Notes under the pieces: generated by a model
What the model was told of the DNA's origin: nothing
The model's input: the letters and a program-made list of their open reading frames with translations, nothing else
The model's database searches: none
Source: Bugula neritina
Taxonomy: Eukaryota > Bryozoa > Gymnolaemata > Cheilostomatida > Bugulidae
Reading direction: 5' to 3'
NCBI GenBank assembly: GCA_964035545.1
Contig: OZ037772.1
Location: 12,403,818-12,467,817, forward strand
DNA: 64,000 nt
In this document: piece after piece, positions 26,701 through 35,890 of the stretch
Layout: every line of letters begins with the position of its first letter
Numbering within the stretch: position 1 is the first letter of the stretch
Translations under genes and position numbers: made by a program

Positions 26701-29700
26701 TGTAAATTTAGCACAAAATCCCGAAAGAAGACTGGCAGGTAAGGGACTTGAACATTGCCACCCGCAATACTGTCCTAAGAGTGTTGTCTGTTCTGCTAAT
26801 CATAGTTTGAAGTGTTAATTGAAGTCTGAGTTCCACTTGCTATTTTGCACACAGCCTAAGGGAAGGTCTCTCTTGCCTGCCTATCTCTAAACCAGTTGCT
26901 GTTGTGAATTTTTACAATACTTCACAGCTTTGGAGTTGTGTGCTTTTGAAAATAAACTCTATTAGCAAATAACTGGCAATGTTTGTTATTATCTCCTCCT
27001 GACACTCTTGTATTTCCTCCACTATAGCTGCCACTGCTGTTTCACAGTTCTATGTTTTGTCTGTTAGTCACACTTCACCAATATAGTTATCTGCCTCACA
27101 CTTTGAACTCTGCCTGTCACTCACTCGTGTTACGCTAGTTACTCACTCGTGTTACTCACTCTAGTCTCGTATTAGTTGGAGTTTTCTTCTCCCGTAGCAT
27201 TTCTCTCCCTCTTTTAAATTAATATATTCCGTGTATTCCATTTGCTGTTAGCCTTAGAACCTGACCTCTTGTAGATTGAATGCGGGGCGTGCGGACAGCT
27301 CCTCCAGTGATGTGGGTCACACAGCAAAGAATAAGTCTCCCCGCAAGAAACGTCTCGAGTCTGAACAGCCGACCACAGATAAACTCGACCAATCAGATGT
27401 GACGTTAGATGTGAGCACAAGGGATGATGGGACAGAGAGCGAGGAGCTAGTCAAACAGCTACAGACCGTGAGTTCAGTTATTCTCTGTATCGTGTGCCGT
27501 AGCAGTAGCGAGGTGACTTACTGTTACTACTGCCGCACCACATTTCTGCTTGCAGGACTTTGACGACCTACTGTCTAAGTACGCCATGGCGGAGGTGACT
27601 ATTGACCAGCTGAGACTTGGTGCCAAGCTGAACATGTACGCTGACCCGGCCCTCCCCTCCCACGCTGCCGTCGTGCAGCCCAGCACCGCACGCAGTGCCA
27701 ACACTCTGACCCTCCCCCAGAGGGGTCAGGCCTCTCTCAACTCCTCTCTGCAGAGCGCTGTCTTCAATCAGGCGTATCCGGGTCTCTCCCCACGGCAGAC
27801 CGACAGCGGCATCCTCACTGCTGCCTCTCCTAGCAGACCTCTGACTGAGGAGCAGAGAGCTCTAACTGACAACATCTCACATCTACAAGACCAGGTACTG
27901 CTAGTTGAGGGAGACATCATTGTACTTACACACTGTGTATGTATTTTTAGATTATCTTAGAAAGTTATGTCTATGTATCTACACGCTGTATATGTATCTA
28001 CACACTGTCTATGTATCTACACACTGTATATGTATCTACTCTCTATGTATAGTATATGTATCTACACACTGTATATGTATCTACTCTCTATGTATAGTAT
28101 ATGTATCTACACACTGTCTATGTATCTACACACTGTATATGTATCTACACACTGTCTATGTATCTACACACTGTCTATGTATCTACACACTGTCTATGTA
28201 TCTACACACTGTATATGTATCTACACACTGTCTATGTCTATGTATCTACACACTGTATATGTCTATGTATCTACACACTGTATATGTATATACAATGAGC
28301 TCACTACTCCAGGTCGGCTCTTTCGTCGCCGGAATCAGCGGCGAAGGCAGCATTCTCAACCTCAAGCCCGAGATCCACCACCAGCTGTTTGAGGCATTGG
28401 AGCAGAGCCAGGACACACTCCATCATCAGCTGATTGAAGTAAGAACTCATGCTATACATCTGTTACTGTCAGCAGATGACCTTTCTGTTGCTGAACTGAG
28501 CAGTGATGAGTCTAAATATATCCAATAGAATACTATAATCAGTGTAACACGGCTTGTTTGACTGTTGCTATGGTGATTGCTTAATACTGTTGCTATGGTG
28601 ATTGCTTAATACTGTTGCTATGGTGATTGTTTAATACTGTTGCTATGGTGATTGTTTAATACTGTTGCTATGGTGATTGTTTAATACTGTTGCTATGGTG
28701 ATTGTTTAATACTGTTGATATGGTGATTGTTTAATACTGTTGCTATGGTGACAGGAGAAGAGAGCTGACCCGACCTTTGACCTGGAGAACCAGTTGGCCG
28801 GTCAGCTGCACCAGATGCGCATGTCAATGGATGAACACGCTGACAGACTTCCTCCCCTTGAGCAGCCGTCCCGCAGCAACGTTAGTTCCTTCACATCTCT
28901 CTACTTACGTCTCTCTATACATCTATATACTCGCTATACATCTATATACTCTCTGTACATATATATATACTCTCTATACATCTATATACTCTATATACTA
29001 TATACTCTCTATACATCTGTATACTCTCTATACATATGTATACTCTCTATACATATATATACTCTTTATACATCTATATACTCTATACATCTGTATACTC
29101 TCTATACATCTGTATACTCTTTATACATCTTTGTCATGTTGCAGAATAAATACACGTCAGATGACGACACTCTCTCTCAGACGCCCTCTAGTGTGGCTAC
29201 GGGGAATTCTGGGTCTTCCGGCGCTCGTAGATCCAAGAGGTCTCACAGACACAGCAAGAGAGGCAGTAGACAGGTATGACCTGCAATCACCTGCTGACAC
29301 CTTACTGACACTTTACTACTGTGTGCTGACACCTTGCTACTGTATGCATACACCTGTCACTACTGTATGTGGACACTTGCCGACACCTGACTACTATGTG
29401 CAGACACCTGCCGACACCTGTCACTACTGTATGTTGACACTTGCCGACACCTGACTACTGTGTGCAGACACCTGCCGACACCTGTCACTCTGTTATGTAG
29501 GGTACCTCACAAGGGTCAAGACCAACTCCTTCGTATACTGACCGCAGCTCATCTATTGAGGATATGCTGACAGACGATGATGACACAGTGAGGCCCGGGG
29601 CACACCCCCGATCCAAAGATCTTTCTCCGCCCAGCATGAAGCCTCAGTCTAGGGTTCGCTCTTATTTCTTCTTTTGACCAACAGTTCAAAAAGACAGGAA

Positions 29701-32700
29701 ATATTAGCATTGCTCGGTAGAACTAATAGCAAAACTAAAATCTGTATTTTCTTGAGAGATGTGCTTTTCAAAGTTGTCTTTCCCTGACTACTGTCAGTAT
29801 TATACTGTGTTCAGTGCTAGTATAATGCTGTTATTATGCTGTATTGTTGGAATAGTAAACAAAGCAGTAGTTGCTGTATACAGGTTGTTTAGATAACACA
29901 CACCTGCTACTGTTTGTCAACTGGTCAATTGTTGACTAGAAACTGGCGTCATTTATTTGAATCAGCATCACTCAGTTATTCATTGTGAGGGAGTCGCAGG
30001 GGTGGAGTTAACATGAACATAAATTTCAGGGGGAGTTAACAGTTAAAGGGAATTGTTAATAAAAAATGGAGGTTGGATAATGAAAGTCAATTTGATTTAG
30101 TTTGTCTTTTCAGTCCTATTTGATTAGAGGTTTTTTTAATTGAGTAAAGCAACGTATTGCACCCCTCAGCTCAAGGCAGCTATCCACCCCCATCACTACA
30201 CATTGTGTAAGACAGCCAGCCTAGTCCTGTGTATTGTGACTGCAGGTAGCACATGGAGCTGCTAGTAGTAGTTCAGTGGGAGGCAGTGACCACACTCAAG
30301 GAGTGAAATCTCGGACTAGACTACAGGGTAGCTCTGATAGTGGATTCATAGGCTCAGAGGAGGGGAAGAGCCCCAACACACCCTCAGATAGGTAGGCTGA
30401 TACACAGTTCTGAGGTTACAGCATGCAAAGTGTCTTTAATAGTAAAATTCATTCACTGTTTGAGTTATTTAATGAGACTAAAATGCTTACTGAGCATTGC
30501 TAGGCTGTGGTATATATATAGACTAAGCAAGCACTTGTTCAGCCTGCCAACATGTTGACACTCTAATGTTATGCATACAGGCACCTGTCTGGTCTGCCAA
30601 CCATCCAATCACAGGCTGAGAATAGTGGCATTGACTCACCCAGAGCTCTGACACCTGACTTGAGTGAGAGCAGGACAGCAGAGTGGGCTCTTCGACACAA
30701 AGTACCTGTAAGCACCTGTCTAGCCTAACACTTTACATTTGTCTACATTTTATACTCAATAATCCTGTGCTAGAGTGAGTACACAGTGAGAGTGAGTACA
30801 CAGTGTGAGTGAGTACACAGTGTGAGTGAGTACACAGTGTGAGAGTGAGTACACAGTGTGAGTGAGTACATAGTGTGAGTGAGTACACAGTGTGAGTGAG
30901 TACACAGTGTGAGTGAGTACACAGTGTGAGTGAGTACACAGTGTGAGAGTGAGTACACAGTGTGAGTGAGTACTCAGTGTATGTTTATTTGTTACCAGGT
31001 TGAGGTTGAATCGGCACCTGTCCTACCCGAGCCACCAAACGCCAAGAGAGCTCAGTCTAGGAGCAGCAGGAAGTCAGTCAGATCTGAGAGATCCGGCCAA
31101 TCATCACTCAAGAGGTGGTCATGTGACATGATATGATATATTCTAGTGTGATATGTTGTATATAGTCGTATGAGCATAATTAAATAATTCACCCAGGATT
31201 TGTGACTCTTGAAGCATAAAATAGTCACCTAACTACATCAGACTGTTTCTCATTACTTATACATAATAAATTATTTCATAGTTTCTGCAATACTAATATA
31301 AATCAATTTGACACTGTACTAATGTGGTGTACGTAGTATAATGTGTATTTATTCACACTCAATGCATTATATTAATAATATTATATTATGTTATATTATA
31401 TTATATACCATTATATTATGTAATATTATTTTGTATAATATTATATTATGTTGTATTATATTATATAGCATTATATAATGTAATATTATATTGTATAATG
31501 TTATATTATGTGGTATTATATAATATTATGTTATATTATGTCATGTATTATTATATATTATATTATATAACATTATGGTATTATGTTATGTCATGTGACA
31601 CAGCGAGGCTCTAAGGTCCATGAAATCTGAGATAGACAGACTGAGAGACGACTTCAACCTTCACCAGCAGACCCTCCCCTCCGCTGCCCGCACCAACCCT
31701 GTAAACATTCCCCGGCAGACTTTCGGCAGCCCTCTGAAGGGTGAGTACAGCTCTGTTTCCTCCCTCCACACTCTAAAGAGTTTGTCATGCTGTACGACTC
31801 ACTCAATCCTTTCAAATCAGCTGGAGTGTAGATTGTTATTCCCACTGGTCGTTGTGTTGCTAGGTTACCATGTCTTACTTACAGCTACCTATCAACCCCC
31901 TCCCGGATATCCTTCGCATTCTCCTCTCAGAGCTCAGGCTAGCAATAAGACTGACGGTAGAAATTCTGACCTTGACCTCAGTGAAGCAGAAGGCGCAAGG
32001 GGCCTTACACCAGCTTCCCCTACCAGGTACATAAGTTCATAGGTTATGTTTTTTAAGAATTTTAAAATAATTTCAAAAGTTGAGTAATTATAAAATCATG
32101 AAACTAGCTGCGTTTCACAGAGCCTTTATTTCTTTTAATATAAATTTGTGGCTCATGAGCAGGAAATAAGTTAGTTTAGTAAAGTTGTGTAGTGAACTGT
32201 AAGAGTTGTCTCGTCTCTTTCAGAGAGGAATACTATCCGTCTGCAGATGAAGATCCACGGCAACCGATAAACAAACCAGAGACAGCAAAGAGCCAGCAGT
32301 CACCTTCCTCGCAGACGATGTCCCGGCAGCCGTTCTACTCGTACAGAGATCCTCAGCATCCTTCCTCCCGGGCTAGAGAGCCTGAATACCTACCTTCTCA
32401 AACTAAAGAGTCGCAATACTCGCCCTCCCGTCCCAGAGAACATAGAAGGCCACGCAGCGGTAAACCCACACCACGTGTAAGTCTATAAACCCACACCACG
32501 TGTAAGTATAAACCCACACCACGTGTAAGTCTATAAACTCTTGTCTCTTGAAGTTCTGTCAAGAGCAGACAACTTACAAGTAGAGGAGCTGTTGAGTAAT
32601 GTGATGTGAAGGATCTGTTACCATGGTTACGTCATCGTTGCAGGGTGCAGAAGGCAGACCAGCAGACTCTCCTTTACAAGAGTACATCCCTCCTCCTGAA

Positions 32701-34659
32701 ACACGCAGACGGAGTGGCGCCAATTCTCCCGCCTCTTTCTACGAGACCAGAAGTGCTGAGAAGAGGTGAGTCTGTCTCCTTGTTTCCTGTTTCTACCAAC
32801 TCTTGACCTCTTCGGTGGATGTTCATTGTATTCCTCTTTCTCTGCAGCTCATACCCGAAGTTGGAGAGGCCGGTCGCTGAATACAGACATACAGACAGAA
32901 CGTATCCACAGTACAGAGAGCGTCTAGACGAGCCGGACTACCGTCTAACAGGTGCGGAGAGAGTCCCTCACAGAGATGAGGTGCCCATGTCACGCCAGGC
33001 GTACACGGATCCCGAGAGAGAGTACTACCGGCGATATAAGAGTCCCGTCAGGCAGACGCATCGCGATGACCCCCGGTCAAGGTCATTTGGGCAAACTATG
33101 GACGAGTTGAACACAAGAGACCTGCACCAGACCACCGTACCTCTGGACAGCACTGTATATACTCACCACAATGGCACACCCAACATGGCTCCTCCAAACG
33201 CTATGTCAACTCCCTACCATCATACCCCCGGCAGCCAACCACAGGCTTCGAGACACGCTCCTGACCAATCACGGCAGCCGTCACAGCAGACCCATAGTCA
33301 TCCTCCGACATACACACATCAGCCGACATTCCCATCTCATCCTCAAACTGCATCCATGCTTCCTCTTCAGCAGCACCCTGTGACATCACTTCCTCTTCAG
33401 CAGCACCCTGTGACATCACTTCCTCTTCAGCAGCACCCTGTGACATCACTTCCTCTTCAGCAACACCCTGTGACATCACTTCCTCTTCAGCATCACTCTG
33501 TGACATCACTTCCTGTGCACCATCACAATGTGACATCACTTCCTCTCCAGCAAAATATTCCAGTGCAGCAGACGCTGGTTCAAACAGGTGAGACGTCTGT
33601 TAATAATGCTCTTCTTTCTGCAGACGAAGTTTGACAGGGTTGGTCGTTTAATCAAAGTTTATTTAACTGAAATTTTATTTTGAAGTTGAAATTAAAGCAA
33701 TGAACTCAAATAAAAGTCTACTCTTCGCATGATTTGATTGTCTAATGTTATTGAATGTTTGCAGTCCCAGTGGCCTACGAGACATGCCCATCATGTTCCG
33801 GGAAGGGAATATTAGCTACAGCTCACAGCTGTGCTATGTGTGGCAGTCAGTTGAGTTCTACACACTCTCTCACCTCAGCCAATCATGTTGCCAGCCCATC
33901 ACTCGCTGTAGCCAATCAGAATGCTCCTGTAGTCATTCCAATAGCCAATCAGAAGAGTAGTCAGGCATATCTCACTCAGCAGACCACTCAAGGGTACCTT
34001 ACCCAGAGTGTCAATGTGGTTGACTCAGTTGACACTTCTAGCAGGTGAGCTGTCACTTATCACAGAAACATGGCAGTTACTTTCCCTTTCCACTTGTTAT
34101 ATTTTTGTTTTTTGAAATGTGTCCTTTATATTGACTTCATATTTGCACTGCGATTATGAAGGTCACAGCCGGCTGTGATGGCGGCCATGCCGGTGCTAGA
34201 GTCATCTCCTTCTGGTAAAGTCCGGTACTACGTGAAGGAGTATGGAGCTATTCCCTCCGATACGGAACCCAGAAGGTCCAAATCTCAGTCTAGACGCAGA
34301 CGTAGCAAGTCAAGTGATCGATACAGAGATTACTCGGCATCCGTAAGTCTCTCCACTTCCTGTACCTCACTTCCTGTACCTCACTGACTCATTCAAGCTG
34401 CTTACTAAATGGCAGCTGTAGGAGAATTTCTTCTGGGTTACTTTTTTGTTGTACAAAAGTTTCATTTCCTTCTCCTGATGTCAGGAAAATCTGAATCGTG
34501 TTACAGGACAGCGTGGATGACCTTGAGAGTTCACTTAGAGAGGCACGAAGGTCAGCTGAGTCTCTGAAGCGTCTGAGTCGGGGGATGAGAGACAGTCTGC
34601 ACACCGAGCTCCTCCGATCTCTGAACAGGAAGTCCCTGACCTCTAGTTGGAACTTCTAG
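11704..34659 (+). CDS. AKNA: AKNA-like microtubule-organising protein, 35 coding exons
   Basis: Coding exons by splice sites and phase: 11704-11886, 12409-12550, 12846-12965, 13533-13556, 14287-14340, 15436-15507, 15881-15994, 16261-16405, 17338-17451, 17724-17909, 18364-18437, 18601-18772, 18859-18993, 19352-19599, 19818-19910, 20021-20150, 26015-26051, 26158-26261, 27275-27467, 27556-27894, 28313-28438, 28755-28880, 29145-29273, 29501-29653, 30246-30391, 30581-30707, 30999-31114, 31604-31740, 31885-32026, 32224-32476, 32644-32765, 32848-33587, 33765-34044, 34162-34342, 34507-34659. All phases agree and the sum is 5,610 bases (1,869 codons plus stop). Family marks: KYAMAEVTIDQLRLG (about 787-801), DSGFIGSE (about 1102), a CPSCSGKG...CAMC zinc ribbon (about 1673), a VRYYVKEYG segment and a C-terminal helix. 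The middle is Ser/Arg/Pro-rich and probably disordered. Vertebrate AKNA sits at the centrosome and organises microtubules. Least certain: the start ATG (an acceptor-like CACAG follows it at about 11726), the GTTTGA and GTTCGC donors after 19599 and 29653, and the 26158 exon. Confidence 0.88.
13380..13490. repeat. 19-bp intronic minisatellite
   Basis: About five to six units of AGTGTTAGTGTGAGTCAGT in the intron before the 24-base exon at 13533. Each unit carries GTGAGT, a donor-like hexamer. Confidence 0.9.
13533..13556 (+). other. 24-base micro-exon of the AKNA-like gene
   Basis: Bounded by TTGTAG and GTATTG, it starts and ends in phase 1 like its neighbours and would add eight residues (DNTDTATP plus a split Gly/Glu). 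Because it preserves the frame it can be skipped without harm, so it may be alternative. Support is splice signals and phase only. Confidence 0.55.
13900..14210. repeat. About 32-bp intronic minisatellite
   Basis: About nine diverged units containing ACATTAGCTCCGCCCT followed by a T/A-rich half. It lies between the micro-exon and the exon at 14287. Confidence 0.9.
17910..18305. repeat. Donor-linked 36-bp minisatellite
   Basis: About eleven units of roughly 34-36 bp, built on GATAACTCTCAGTAGTATAG plus TCACCTCTAAGTGAG. The array starts at the donor of the exon ending 17909, and most units reproduce an AAGTGAG/AAGGGAG donor-like string. The next exon begins at 18364, so the array fills almost the whole intron. 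Confidence 0.95.
18438..18535. repeat. Donor-linked intronic repeat (about 30 bp, 3-4 copies)
   Basis: Units of CACACTAGAACCTAGTCTAA begin right after the donor GTAAGACTAGAACC of the exon ending at 18437. Intron of the AKNA-like gene. Confidence 0.85.
22075..22590. repeat. 30-bp TA-rich minisatellite
   Basis: About 17 units of 30 bp (core TATATACTATATACTACACT plus ATATTATATG) with scattered single-base variants and one shortened junction near 22490-22520. Unit length divisible by three makes long Tyr-rich shadow frames, which are not genes. Confidence 0.97.
23655..23895. repeat. AGT/AGC trinucleotide microsatellite
   Basis: Imperfect runs of AGT, AGC and ACT triplets spanning about 230 bases. 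The Ser- and Val-rich shadow frames over it have no coding support. Confidence 0.95.
24381..24880. repeat. 20-bp satellite with TACTAAC in every unit
   Basis: Twenty-five nearly identical 20-bp units AGCTACTAACTACCACACAC. Each holds TACTAAC, identical to the canonical branch-point heptamer, followed within 13 bases by CACACAG, an acceptor-like end. The variant pattern (one TATC unit followed by two CACACGC units) occurs at 24561-24620 and again exactly 200 bp later at 24761-24820, so there is a ten-unit higher-order repeat. Confidence 0.97.
26262..26520. repeat. 19-bp array of GTAAGT donor-like units
   Basis: About fifteen units of GTAAGTCTCTACGTCTAGT (a few 17-bp) start exactly at the donor of the exon ending 26261. 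Every unit carries GTAAGT, the strongest consensus donor hexamer, so the true donor is the first of some fifteen. Confidence 0.95.
26712..26738 (+). other. Possible 27-base alternative exon
   Basis: TTTAG and GTAAGG bound a 27-base open segment reading HKIPKEDWQ in phase 0. It fits the reading frame only if the preceding exon starts at 26160 rather than 26158, but then the next exon (27275) is out of phase. It is therefore not in the main model. Confidence 0.2.
27556..27894 (+). other. AKNA-family core exon
   Basis: This exon with the end of the previous one (EELVKQLQT) carries the family signature: a heptad-like DFDDLLSKYAMAEVTIDQLRLG, then AKLNMYADPA, close to the motif I know from vertebrate AKNA and AKNAD1. 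The rest is Ser/Pro/Gln-rich and ends in a short helix (EEQRALTDNISHLQDQ). It is the best anchor for naming the gene. Confidence 0.9.
27960..28300. repeat. 19-bp intronic minisatellite before an acceptor
   Basis: About sixteen units of CTATGTATCTACACACTGT run almost up to the acceptor of the exon at 28313. The long open frames through it cross a donor (27895) and an acceptor and are artefacts of the repeat. Confidence 0.95.
28555..28752. repeat. 28-bp intronic minisatellite abutting an acceptor
   Basis: About seven units of GTTGCTATGGTGATTGYTTA plus ATACT. The last unit runs into the acceptor GGTGACAG of the exon at 28755, so the splice site itself seems built from, or is the source of, the repeat. 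Confidence 0.95.
28905..29135. repeat. CTATACATCTATATACTCT-type minisatellite
   Basis: Roughly a dozen 17-19 bp units fill the intron between the exons ending 28880 and starting 29145. The open frames across it are repeat artefacts. Confidence 0.93.
29285..29492. repeat. Intron made of CACCTG/GACACC repeats
   Basis: Interleaved units of GACACCTGCCGACACCTGTC and ACTACTGTGTGCAGACACC occupy the whole intron from the donor at 29274 to the acceptor at 29500. Each longer unit contains TGTGCAG, which is acceptor-like. Confidence 0.85.
30775..30980. repeat. 15-17-bp GTGAGTACACAGT minisatellite
   Basis: About thirteen units of GTGAGTACACAGTGT, each joining a donor-like GTGAGT to an acceptor-like CACAG, fill the intron before the exon at 30999. 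The antisense Cys/His/Leu-rich frames are repeat artefacts. Confidence 0.95.
31370..31580. repeat. TATTA-type AT repeat in an intron
   Basis: Imperfect TATTATATTATGT units just upstream of the acceptor of the exon at 31604. Low complexity, no other content. Confidence 0.85.
32461..32536. repeat. Triplicated splice donor
   Basis: A 22-25-bp unit (AAACCCACACCACGTGTAAG) is present three times in a row. The first copy spans the end of the coding exon at 32476 and its GTAAGT donor; the next two copy both the exon end and the donor into the intron. Confidence 0.92.
33356..33548 (+). repeat. 30-bp coding minisatellite LPLQQHPVTS
   Basis: About six and a half 30-bp units in frame inside the largest exon of the AKNA-like gene encode LPLQQHPVTS, with decayed His-rich units at the end (LPVHHHNVTS). 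It falls at about residues 1588-1650 of a Pro/Gln/His-rich disordered stretch. Copy number is probably polymorphic. Confidence 0.93.
33765..34044 (+). other. Zinc-ribbon exon of the AKNA-like gene
   Basis: The exon opens with two CxxC pairs, CPSC at its start and CAMC about 20 residues later, separated by a GKG turn. The first pair resembles the CxxCxGxG of DnaJ-type zinc centres. This should bind one zinc ion. The rest is low-complexity Gln/Ser/Thr-rich. I cannot say whether the ribbon is general to invertebrate AKNA proteins. Confidence 0.6.
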
Positions 34660-35300
34660 CAGAAACTGCTAGAAACTGTTTAGAAACTCAGACTTCATTC
34701 TTTTCCAGCAACTCATGATTCAGTTTTTATCTATAGACTTTACTATCTGTTGAAGTTAATATTTAAGCATGCTATAGTTTAGTTTATCATTCAGAATTGA
34801 AATTGATTTGACGCCAAAGAATGTTGCTGTTTATTTGATCTCCAATTTAATTTGTTCTACGGGGTTTATTTTACTAAGGTGATGGGATTTCATCCCACAT
34901 TATTTTACGTTTTATATTTATATAGATGTGTCTGGAATATATATACTCAGTTTCAGTTTAAAGTTTTATATTTTATCAACTTTTAGTGTGAGTCTCTGCG
35001 TAGCTGAACAGCTGTTGGGTTTAACATTTGCAGTTCAGTTTAGATGTAATCTGATAGCTGATTGGCTAATTCTTCTGACCATACAACCCTTGCCACGTCT
35101 TCCTGTCTGACATAACGTCTGACACAATGTCTGACACCCTGCAACTTTTCTATTCATATTTGGATCTGCGTTTATTTATTGCCATTTTGTCAGCTTTTTA
35201 ATAATTTACTGAATTGTAATATAATAAATTGTTCTTTGATTGTTTTTGTATAATAAATATACTATTTATTTATGAGTCTTGATAATGTATTTTATCTCTC

Positions 35301-35306
35301 AATAAA
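35301..35306 (+). terminator. AATAAA polyadenylation signal of the AKNA-like gene
   Basis: Canonical AATAAA about 640 bases after the stop codon. Earlier AATAAA hexamers at 35223 and 35252 are alternatives. The 3' untranslated region is AT-rich. Confidence 0.5.
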
Positions 35307-35309
35307 GTG

Positions 35310-35890
35310 TTTAAGCTATAATATAATATATTATAGTGTGATATAATGTTATACAATATATACTATGATATAATATTATATAACTTAATATAGAGAAGCA
35401 GTGATATGCATATCACTAGCTTCCAATGAATGTCAAAGTCAATCCTTTTAGACACAGTGATAGGCATCTGTAAACGTTAGTAGCTTTTAGAGTCAGGAAT
35501 AAATAAGCAAGGAGGAAAATTGTCTCAGATAATTCAGTCCATAAGTAATAACAATATTGCTCTCAATTCAGTGAAACATGAATAGAAAGGCAGCTGCAAG
35601 ACTCTGTAATTTTCTTGTAAATTCTAAATTTTCTCTCCCAAGTATTTTACACTTTTAGCCTACAATTCAAGATATTATATGTGGTTATTGCACCCTGCAA
35701 TCATAATAATATATCTTATCAACAAGCAAGCTATGTGTATTATATTTTTTCTCATTCATTTTAACAGAGTATGAATGTGTAGACATAATTGCTATCTTAG
35801 CATTGCAGATCCATTTAGTTGGCATCGTTTTGAATTTCTACACTAATAGCTGTCTAAAACCATACAATGTGATATCGATCAACAGTATTT
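35310..35890. other. Short intergenic stretch
   Basis: AT-rich DNA between the end of the AKNA-like gene and the large palindrome. I see no gene or RNA. Confidence 0.5.

Noticed and set aside
27905-28528. 207-codon open frame
   Set aside because: It begins in the intron after the 27894 donor and runs through a minisatellite; only 28313-28438 is real exon, within the AKNA-like gene.
28777-29454. 225-codon open frame
   Set aside because: It crosses donors and acceptors and two minisatellites; the real exon frames are different or shorter.
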